Notes under the pieces: generated by a model
What the model was told of the DNA's origin: nothing
The model's database searches: none
Seen by the model: the letters and a program-made list of their open reading frames with translations, nothing else
Shown: positions 1 to 5,195 of the stretch, in pieces
How the letters are laid out: every line of letters begins with the position of its first letter
How positions within the stretch are numbered: the first letter of the stretch is position 1
Origin: an uncultured Oscillospiraceae bacterium
GTDB lineage: Bacteria; Bacillota; Clostridia; Oscillospirales; Acutalibacteraceae
Reading direction: 5' to 3'
Assembly (NCBI GenBank): GCA_958451705.1
Contig: CAUDRD010000110.1
Span: 1 to 6,062 of the forward strand
Length of the DNA: 6,062 nucleotides
Position numbers and translations under genes: made by a program

Positions 1-96
1 TACGGTCATATGGGAAGAACGGATATTGACCTTCCCTGGGAGAAAACCGATAAGGTTGAGGTTCTTAAAGAGCTTTCTGGCATTAACAACATCTAA
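1..96 (+). CDS. metK: S-adenosylmethionine synthetase, C-terminal end (partial)
   Basis: An open frame enters from the left edge in frame 1 and ends at TAA (94-96), giving 32 residues. It begins YGHMGRTDIDLPWEKTDK, which matches the well-conserved C-terminal tail of MetK (family form YGHFGR-x-D-x-x-x-PWE-x-TDK). MetK makes S-adenosylmethionine from methionine and ATP in the cytoplasm, supplying the cell's methyl donor. Only the tail is present, so none of the ATP- or methionine-binding residues can be inspected, and the start and regulation (for example a SAM riboswitch) lie outside the window. The gene is followed after 14 nt by an intrinsic terminator, so it belongs to an upstream transcription unit separate from yicC. 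The short length is the only reason for less than full confidence. Confidence 0.9.
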   Translation, partial: YGHMGRTDIDLPWEKTDKVEVLKELSGINNI

Positions 97-110
97 TTTT
101 ATAAGTAATT

Positions 111-146
111 TCAGACCGGCTTGCGTCGGTCTGATTTATTTTATTT
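111..146 (+). terminator. Intrinsic terminator after metK
   Basis: A perfect 8-bp inverted repeat, TCAGACCG (111-118) with CGGTCTGA (127-134), extends inward by a G-T and a C-G pair to a 10-bp stem closed by a TTGC tetraloop (121-124). It is followed by a T-rich tract, TTTATTTTATTT (135-146). Position, stem strength and T-tract are those of a Rho-independent terminator ending the metK transcript. The A residues within the T-tract make it less than ideal. The last two Ts are shared with the -35 box of the next promoter. Confidence 0.9.
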
Positions 147-174
147 GACAAACGTATATGAAAATTGGTAAAAT
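145..174 (+). promoter_or_regulatory. SigA-type promoter for the yicC-fmt gene run
   Basis: A perfect -35 box TTGACA (145-150) is followed after 18 nt by the -10 box TAAAAT (169-174), which differs from TATAAT at one position. The -10 is preceded by TGG (166-168), giving an extended -10 TGn element, which fits the slightly long spacer. Transcription would start near position 181, leaving a leader of about 40 nt before the yicC start, too short to hold a typical riboswitch. No operator-like inverted repeat is obvious around the boxes, so it looks like a constitutive vegetative promoter. The alternative -10, TATATT at 174-179, would need a 23-nt spacer and is unlikely. Confidence 0.82.
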
Positions 175-205
175 ATATTAAATATCAAAATAAAGTCAAT
201 ACTAC

Positions 206-212
206 GGGTGAT
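206..212 (+). promoter_or_regulatory. Ribosome binding site that decides the yicC start
   Basis: GGGTGAT matches the GGTGAT part of the anti-Shine-Dalgarno complement AGGAGGTGATC and lies 7 nt before the ATG at 220. The in-frame GTG at 208 lies inside this site and has no good Shine-Dalgarno sequence of its own, so 220 is the better start. Confidence 0.72.
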
Positions 213-219
213 TACTAAA

Positions 220-1098
220 ATGATTAGAAGCATGACAGGATACGGCAGAGCTCAGGATACCCTAGACGGTATGAGCATTACCGTTGAAATAAAAAGCGTA
301 AATCATCGCTATTTTGAATTTAGTTCTCGTGTCCCGAGAGCTTATAGTTTTATTGAAGAAAAATTAAAGTCATATGTTCAGTCACGTATTTCTCGAGGTA
401 AGACTGAATGTTTTGTACAGATTGAATCTTTAGAGGATGAGGCTGCCGAAGTTACGGTAAACCATTCATTAGCAGCTGGATATTTTCAGGCTCTTCGTGA
501 AATCGCCGATAAATACGATGTAAGAAACGATATATCAGTATCAACTCTTGCAAGATTCAACGACATTCTCACAGTTCATAAAGCTGAGGCAGATGAAGAA
601 AAAATCTGGAATGCCGTAAAGGCGGTTCTCGAAAAAGCTGTTGATTCGTTTATTGATATGAGAGAGCGTGAAGGTGTAAAGCTGCGTGAAGATATAGCCA
701 GCCGTGCAGATTTAATACTCACATATGTAGAGTTTATCGAAGAGCGTTCTCCTCAGACTGTAAAAGAATATAACGATAAGCTTGTAGCAAGAATGAAAGA
801 TCTGTTAGGGGACGTTCATATTGACGAACAGCGAATTTTAACCGAGGCTGCTGTTTTTGCAGATAAGGTAGCGGTAGCTGAGGAAACTGTAAGACTCAGA
901 AGTCACATTGACCAGCTAAAGGCATTTTTGAATTCAAAGGATGCCATAGGCCGAAAGATGGACTTCTTAGTTCAGGAGATGAACCGAGAGGCTAACACAA
1001 TTGGTTCAAAAGCCCAGGATGTTGAAATCGCCTCTAAGGTCATTGATATAAAAGCCGAGGTTGAAAAGATCAGAGAGCAAGTTCAAAATATTGAGTAA
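220..1098 (+). CDS. yicC: YicC/YloC-family endoribonuclease
   Basis: The protein is 292 residues, the usual length for the family. It opens with the family hallmark MIRSMTGYGRA (1-11), followed by EIKSVNHRYFE (23-33), the conserved N-terminal YicC block. The C-terminal DUF1732 block is intact at about 244-292, with KMDFLVQEMNREANT and a charged helix at the end. YicC (Escherichia coli) and YloC (Bacillus subtilis) are known as metal-dependent endoribonucleases acting in RNA turnover; the cytoplasmic role here is inferred from the family. The ATG at 220 is preferred to the in-frame GTG at 208 because it gives the standard N-terminus and has a well-spaced Shine-Dalgarno site. It is the first gene after the promoter at 145-174 and is followed by remA after 18 nt, the same order as yloC-remA in B. 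subtilis. Residues 120-240 are charged and helical-looking, as expected. No defects seen. Confidence 0.95.
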   Translation: MIRSMTGYGRAQDTLDGMSITVEIKSVNHRYFEFSSRVPRAYSFIEEKLKSYVQSRISRGKTECFVQIESLEDEAAEVTVNHSLAAGYFQALREIADKYDVRNDISVSTLARFNDILTVHKAEADEEKIWNAVKAVLEKAVDSFIDMREREGVKLREDIASRADLILTYVEFIEERSPQTVKEYNDKLVARMKDLLGDVHIDEQRILTEAAVFADKVAVAEETVRLRSHIDQLKAFLNSKDAIGRKMDFLVQEMNREANTIGSKAQDVEIASKVIDIKAEVEKIREQVQNIE

Positions 1099-1116
1099 TT
1101 TTCTCGGAGGTATAAA

Positions 1117-1401
1117 ATGAAGCTGATAAATATAGGCTTTGGCAATATGATTAATGCCAACCGTCTTGTTGCGATAGTAAGCCCTGAGTCTGCTCCCATA
1201 AAAAGGATAATACAGGACAGTAAAGAAAAAGGAATGCTCATAGACGCGACTCATGGCAGAAGAACAAGAGCGGTTATTATAACCGACAGCGATCACGTTA
1301 TTCTCACTTATCTTCAGTCAGAGACAGTTGCAAACAGACTTGTTGAAGGCGGCGATATAGACGATACTGAACTTGAGGGAGGAGTAACAGAGGATGAATA
1401 A
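1117..1401 (+). CDS. remA: RemA/DUF370 DNA-binding regulator
   Basis: A 94-residue protein that is close to B. subtilis RemA (YlzA) along most of its length: INIGFGNMINANRL (4-17), IVSPESAPIKR (20-30), GMLIDATHGRRTRAV (39-53) and TDSDHVILT (56-64). RemA is a small DNA-binding protein that forms ring-shaped oligomers and, in B. subtilis, activates biofilm matrix and osmoprotection genes. The arginines known to matter for function there correspond to R16 and the R48/R49/R51 cluster, all present. The C-terminal 20 residues are acidic (DIDDTELEGGVTEDE) and differ from the Bacillus tail. A strong GGAGG (1106-1110) stands 6 nt before the ATG. Its stop codon overlaps the gmk start by 8 nt, indicating translational linkage. 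Targets in a non-Bacillus host cannot be read from this sequence. Confidence 0.95.
   Translation: MKLINIGFGNMINANRLVAIVSPESAPIKRIIQDSKEKGMLIDATHGRRTRAVIITDSDHVILTYLQSETVANRLVEGGDIDDTELEGGVTEDE
1377..1384 (+). promoter_or_regulatory. gmk ribosome binding site inside remA
   Basis: GGGAGGAG lies within the 3' end of remA, 9 nt before the gmk ATG at 1394. It forces the Leu-Glu-Gly-Gly codons of the RemA tail and lets ribosomes start gmk before remA has ended. Confidence 0.8.
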
Positions 1402-2005
1402 AAAAGGAATGCTTATTATTCTTTCCGGCCCTTCAGGCTCTGGAAAAGATACTATTTTAGCTGAGCTTAAAAAGCGTGACCAAAGTGTACAGCTTTCGGT
1501 TTCTCTTACAACAAGAGCTGCGAGAGATTGGGAAATCGATGGTTTTCACTATCATTTTGTATCAGAGGAAGAGTTTAAGAAAAGACTTGCCAATAATGAT
1601 ATACTTGAGTATGCAAAGTATAGCGTAAACTATTACGGAACGCCAAAAGCTCCGGTAGATAAATGGCTCAGTGAAGGAAAAAATGTGGTTTTAAAAATCG
1701 AGGTACAGGGTGCGCAGAAAATTCGTGAGATGTACCCGGATGTAGTCAGCATTTTCCTTATGCCTCCGTCTATGCCTGTACTCGAAAAACGCCTTCGTAA
1801 CCGTGAGAGCGAAGATGAAGACGATATCAGGCGAAGAATGACTATCGCAAGGGATGAAATTAAGCGTTCCAGCGAATACGACTATATTGTTGTTAACGAT
1901 GTCGTGGACTATGCAGTCAGCGATATTTGTGCTATTATTCAAGCAGAAGGATTAAAATCCAAAAGATTAACTGAAGAAATTGAAGAGGTGCTTACAAATG
2001 GTTAA
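1394..2005 (+). CDS. gmk: Guanylate kinase
   Basis: A 203-residue cytoplasmic kinase that converts GMP and ATP to GDP and ADP, a normal length for the family. The P-loop is GPSGSGKDT (12-20), with Asp where most members have Gly before the Thr. The GMP-binding region follows: S37, TTR (39-41), R44 and Y53, then ILEYA (70-74), NYYGT (79-83), IEVQGAQ (102-108), the lid RLRNRESEDEDD (133-144) and the adenine-side VVND (166-169). The expected arginines R41 and R44, Y53 and E72 are present, so it is probably active. The loop TTRAARDWEIDG is unusual: the family normally has TTR-x-PR-x-GE, so Pro and Gly are replaced by Ala and Trp. It overlaps remA by 8 nt at its start and rpoZ by 8 nt at its end. 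In B. subtilis the same neighbours occur. Alternative identities are unlikely given the motif set. Confidence 0.95.
   Translation: MNKKGMLIILSGPSGSGKDTILAELKKRDQSVQLSVSLTTRAARDWEIDGFHYHFVSEEEFKKRLANNDILEYAKYSVNYYGTPKAPVDKWLSEGKNVVLKIEVQGAQKIREMYPDVVSIFLMPPSMPVLEKRLRNRESEDEDDIRRRMTIARDEIKRSSEYDYIVVNDVVDYAVSDICAIIQAEGLKSKRLTEEIEEVLTNG
1984..1990 (+). promoter_or_regulatory. rpoZ ribosome binding site inside gmk
   Basis: AGAGGTG within the last codons of gmk stands 7 nt before the ATG at 1998. This supports 1998 as the rpoZ start over the in-frame TTG at 1980, which would add six residues atypical of omega. Confidence 0.75.
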
Positions 2006-2207
2006 CTTTGATTTAAACAAGATTTTGAAAGGACATACAAGCCGTTATTCTCTTGTTATTGCTGTTGCAAAAAGAGCAAGAGAGATCTCCGAGAAAGCTG
2101 CAGAAGAAGGGGAAATAATCATCGAAAAGCCTGTAAGTTTGGCAATTCAGGAGATTGCCGACGGCAAGTATGATATTATTGAGCCTGAGGAAATCAGGGA
2201 TATCTGA
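1998..2207 (+). CDS. rpoZ: RNA polymerase omega subunit
   Basis: A 69-residue protein, close to the length of Firmicute omega subunits and shorter than the E. coli protein. It carries the family core SRYSLVIAVAKRARE (roughly 14-28) followed by a variable acidic stretch and KPVSLAIQEIADGKY, the segment conserved in Gram-positive omegas. Omega clamps the C-terminal region of the beta-prime subunit and assists RNA polymerase assembly. The ATG at 1998 is chosen because the mature family begins a few residues before this core and because a Shine-Dalgarno site precedes it. It overlaps the gmk stop by 8 nt and lies 26 nt before priA. In B. subtilis coaBC separates rpoZ from priA; here it does not. 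Confidence 0.92.
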   Translation: MVNFDLNKILKGHTSRYSLVIAVAKRAREISEKAAEEGEIIIEKPVSLAIQEIADGKYDIIEPEEIRDI

Positions 2208-2233
2208 TTTTATTTTCGGGAGTTAGTAATTCC

Positions 2234-4696
2234 ATGAATTCAGTAACCATCGCCCGTGTTGCAGTTGAGGGGGCTCTTTATTCCTTCGATAAGGAATATG
2301 ATTACATTATACCTGAAAGCTTAATAGACAGCGTCAAAAAAGGTATCAGGGTTATGGTACCTTTTGGCAACGGTAACAAACGCCATTTTGGCGTTGTTAT
2401 GGAGGTACTGCAGGGACAGTCTGTCGGCAAACTTAAAAAAGTAACAGCGGTGCTTGATAAGGCACCGCTTCTTAGTGATGAGATGTGCGATTTAATCCGC
2501 TGGCTAAAAGAGCGTACATTTTGTACATGCTATGAAGCGGCAAAAGCTGTATTGCCAGCTGGAATAAACCTTAAAATGGTTTCTTCTTATGTGGTTAGCA
2601 AAGAGATACCACACGAAGAGCATGAAAAGCTTTCCGAGACCGAAAAGCAGGTTTATGACTTTCTTGTAGAACGTAGATGTTACGTTTCGAGAAAACGAAT
2701 CTGTGCTGTATTGGGTTTTCGTGAAGATTGTGAAGCAATCGACTCTCTTGCTAAAAAAGGATACATTATACGTAACGATGAAGCAGCGACAAAATCATCA
2801 GATGCCACAATGCGTATGGTGCGCCTTACTGATAAATATCAAACTGAGGGAGAAAAAGTTAAAATAACTGCAAAGCAGCGTTCTGTTTTAACTCTCCTGG
2901 AAGAGACAGGTTCAGCTTCCGTTAAAGAAATATGTTACTTTTTAGGTATAACTCCCGCAGTAGTTAAGGCTTTGGAAAACAAGGGGTTTGTTGAATCCTA
3001 TTCATGTGAATATTACAGAAAACCTTACAGTGTTGCTGATGTTAAAATAGAAGCTCAGGAATCACCTTTGACTCAGGAGCAAAACGACGCATATGTGAAG
3101 ATTAAAAATCAATATAAAAACGGTTCCGGAGTGTCTCTTCTTTATGGAGTGACAGGAAGCGGAAAAACGAGAGTTTTTTTAAAGCTTATCAGGGATGTCC
3201 TAAATGACGGACGCAATGTAATTGTAATGGTTCCTGAAATTTCTTTAACTCCACAGACAATAAACATCTTTCGCAGATATTTCGGAGATGATGTCGCTGT
3301 TTTTCATTCCGGACTTTCAATTGGAGAAAGGATGGACGAATGGAAGAGGGTAAAGAGAGGCGAAGCTCATGTGGCCGTCGGAACCCGTTCCGCTGTTTTT
3401 GCTCCTTTTGAGAATGTCGGCATGATAATCATGGATGAGGAGCAGGAACACACTTATAAATCTGAAAGTTCCCCACGTTATCATGCTCGTGAAGTAGCAG
3501 GTTTTCGCTGTGCATACAATAAAGGCGTTTTGGTTCTCGCTTCGGCAACACCTAGCGTTGAAACTTTTGCCGCTGCTGTAAAGGGCAAATATCAGCTTTG
3601 TACATTGAGAAACAGATATGGTAAATCTGCTCTTCCTGAAGTAATAGTTGCCGATATGCTTAATGAGCATTCAAACGGAAATCGTTCAAGTATAAGTGGA
3701 GTATTAAAAGATGAACTCCAAAAAAATTTGAAAAACGGCAGACAGTCCATATTGCTTATAAACAGACGTGGTTATAATACATTTGCAGTATGCGAAAAGT
3801 GTAAAAAAGTTGTAACTTGTCCAAGCTGCAGCATTTCTTTAACATATCATATTGATAACGGCAGGCTCATGTGCCATTACTGCGGATATTCTGAGCCATT
3901 TACATCCCAGTGCCATGAATGTGGAGAAAACGCTGTACGATATTCCGGTTTCGGTACCCAAAAAATTGAAAAAGAGCTTTCTGAAATGTTTCCGGATGCG
4001 AGAATTCTTAGAATGGATGCCGATACTACCATGACTAAAAATGCCCACGAAAACGGTTTTACCGATTTTGGGGCAGGAAAATATGATATTATGATCGGCA
4101 CACAAATGGTCGCCAAAGGTCTTGATTTTGAAAATGTTACTCTTGTTGGAGTAATCAATGCCGACCAGCAGCTTTATAACGATGATTTTCGCAGTATGGA
4201 GCAAACTTTTTCCCTTCTTACTCAGGTTATAGGAAGATCGGGAAGAGGAGCTCTTGAGGGACGGGCTGTTATTCAGACTATGACACCTGAAAATCCTATT
4301 ATCCAGCTTGCTGCAAAACAGGATTATGACAGCTTTTTCAGAAGCGAAATACGCATACGCCGAGCAATGATATATCCGCCTTTCTGCGATATATGTGCAG
4401 TTGGTTTCGTAGGGGAAAGTGATATTTATACCCGTGGGGCTGCAGATATTTTTCTTGAGCTGTTAAAAGAAAAACTCAAAGGAGAGTACAAGGATCAAAA
4501 AGTTATAGTTTTAGGTCCAATGGCTCCGAAAATTGCAAGGATGAGCAATAAATATCGCTTTCACTTAATTATAAAATGCAAAAATTCAAAGAGATTCAGA
4601 GAAATGATTTCTGACTCTATGATTTCTATAATGAAAGATTCAAGATTCAAACAAGTCAGCGTATTTGCTGATATTAACCCATACAGTATTTTTTAA
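2234..4696 (+). CDS. priA: Primosomal replication restart helicase PriA
   Basis: An 820-residue superfamily 2 DNA helicase that recognises stalled forks and starts reloading of the replicative helicase. Order: an N-terminal 3'-end-binding domain (about 1-105, with VPFG at 42-45), a winged-helix-like middle (about 133-255), the helicase lobes, and a C-terminal domain. Visible motifs are Walker A GVTGSGKT (305-312), Walker B-type DEEQ (401-404, usually DEEH), GTRSAVFAPF after it, GTQMVAKGLDF (622-632) and the arginine-finger motif QVIGRSGRG (664-672). Eight cysteines bind two zincs: C520, C523, C529, C532, C547, C550, C560 and C563. It is longer than E. coli PriA (732) and near Firmicute versions (about 800). 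GGGAG (2218-2222) lies 11 nt before the ATG, a slightly long spacing. def follows after 16 nt. No frameshift or missing motif. Confidence 0.97.
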   Translation: MNSVTIARVAVEGALYSFDKEYDYIIPESLIDSVKKGIRVMVPFGNGNKRHFGVVMEVLQGQSVGKLKKVTAVLDKAPLLSDEMCDLIRWLKERTFCTCYEAAKAVLPAGINLKMVSSYVVSKEIPHEEHEKLSETEKQVYDFLVERRCYVSRKRICAVLGFREDCEAIDSLAKKGYIIRNDEAATKSSDATMRMVRLTDKYQTEGEKVKITAKQRSVLTLLEETGSASVKEICYFLGITPAVVKALENKGFVESYSCEYYRKPYSVADVKIEAQESPLTQEQNDAYVKIKNQYKNGSGVSLLYGVTGSGKTRVFLKLIRDVLNDGRNVIVMVPEISLTPQTINIFRRYFGDDVAVFHSGLSIGERMDEWKRVKRGEAHVAVGTRSAVFAPFENVGMIIMDEEQEHTYKSESSPRYHAREVAGFRCAYNKGVLVLASATPSVETFAAAVKGKYQLCTLRNRYGKSALPEVIVADMLNEHSNGNRSSISGVLKDELQKNLKNGRQSILLINRRGYNTFAVCEKCKKVVTCPSCSISLTYHIDNGRLMCHYCGYSEPFTSQCHECGENAVRYSGFGTQKIEKELSEMFPDARILRMDADTTMTKNAHENGFTDFGAGKYDIMIGTQMVAKGLDFENVTLVGVINADQQLYNDDFRSMEQTFSLLTQVIGRSGRGALEGRAVIQTMTPENPIIQLAAKQDYDSFFRSEIRIRRAMIYPPFCDICAVGFVGESDIYTRGAADIFLELLKEKLKGEYKDQKVIVLGPMAPKIARMSNKYRFHLIIKCKNSKRFREMISDSMISIMKDSRFKQVSVFADINPYSIF

Positions 4697-4697
4697 C

Positions 4698-4702
4698 GGA
4701 GG
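4698..4702 (+). promoter_or_regulatory. def ribosome binding site
   Basis: GGAGG begins immediately after the priA stop (4694-4696), 10 nt before the ATG at 4713. It rules out the long upstream extension of the def reading frame to 4665, which would overlap priA and add a non-homologous leader. Confidence 0.8.
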
Positions 4703-4712
4703 AAAATCCAAA

Positions 4713-5180
4713 ATGGCTTTAAGAAAAATAAGAACTGATTCAGATGAGATTCTTAGAAAAAGAAGTAAGACAGTTGAAAAATTCGATGAAAAGCTCTGGA
4801 TGCTTCTTGACGATATGAAGGATACCCTTCACGATGCCAAGGGTGCAGGACTTGCCGCTGTACAGATAGGAATTCTCAGAAGAGTTGTTGTTGTAGATGT
4901 AGGCGACGGACTGCTTGAACTTGTAAATCCTGAAATAATTTATACTGAAGGCGAGCAGGACGGAGAAGAGGGCTGCCTTTCCGTACCGGGAAAATTTGGT
5001 TTGGTAAAGCGTCCCAAAATTGTAAAAGTTAAAGCTCAGAACAGAAAAGGCGACTGGTGCATTTACAAGGGTGAAGATCTTAAGGCAAGATGCTTTTGCC
5101 ATGAGCTTGACCACCTTGAAGGTAAGCTTTATACCGATATTGCTTATGAAATGCATTCCGATTCTGAATTTAGTGAATAA
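4713..5180 (+). CDS. def: Peptide deformylase
   Basis: A 155-residue metalloenzyme that removes the formyl group from the N-terminal methionine of new proteins at the ribosome. All three signature motifs are intact: GAGLAAVQ (44-51), EGCLS (86-90) and HELDH (130-134). C88, H130 and H134 are the metal ligands, E131 is the catalytic acid/base and Q51 is the motif 1 glutamine. Proline in the usual GLAAPQ is Val here, a variant that I recall from clostridial sequences. The compact length and short acidic tail (after residue 145) resemble type 1 rather than the longer Gram-positive type 2 enzymes, which carry insertions. It lies 16 nt after priA and 15 nt before fmt, the partner that adds the formyl group, so the two are probably co-transcribed. 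Confidence 0.96.
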   Translation: MALRKIRTDSDEILRKRSKTVEKFDEKLWMLLDDMKDTLHDAKGAGLAAVQIGILRRVVVVDVGDGLLELVNPEIIYTEGEQDGEEGCLSVPGKFGLVKRPKIVKVKAQNRKGDWCIYKGEDLKARCFCHELDHLEGKLYTDIAYEMHSDSEFSE

Positions 5181-5182
5181 AC

Positions 5183-5190
5183 GGAGTGAT
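5183..5190 (+). promoter_or_regulatory. fmt ribosome binding site supporting a TTG start
   Basis: GGAGTGAT, one base short of GGAGGTGAT, stands 5 nt before the TTG at 5196. It supports TTG as the initiation codon; the first in-frame ATG (5211) would delete the opening KIVF beta strand. Confidence 0.8.
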
Positions 5191-5195
5191 TTCCT

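Noticed and set aside
208..219. GTG start giving yicC four extra N-terminal residues.
   Set aside because: The GTG sits inside the Shine-Dalgarno sequence of the ATG at 220, and the family begins with the MIRSMTGYG-type N-terminus.
181..219. Possible riboswitch or attenuator in the yicC leader.
   Set aside because: The predicted leader is only about 40 nt and contains no convincing hairpin or alternative terminator.
1006..1296. Minus-strand open frame of 96 codons across the yicC end and remA.
   Set aside because: It lies wholly opposite two well-recognised genes, has no recognisable motif, and is a typical shadow of conserved coding sequence.
3317..3670. Minus-strand open frame of 117 codons inside priA.
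   Set aside because: It is antisense to the PriA helicase core, with no homology or promoter evidence; composition explains it.
3839..4204. Two overlapping minus-strand frames (3839-4204, 3877-4158) and a small plus-strand frame (3852-4034) in the zinc and helicase region of priA.
   Set aside because: All are alternative frames of a clearly intact priA; several such frames stacked in one place reflect its codon use, not extra genes.
4665..4712. Upstream extension of def into the end of priA.
   Set aside because: It adds residues absent from the family, overlaps priA, and ignores the strong GGAGG at 4698-4702.
4740..5156. Minus-strand open frame of 138 codons opposite def.
   Set aside because: def is unmistakable from its three motifs. 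The antisense product has no recognisable family features.
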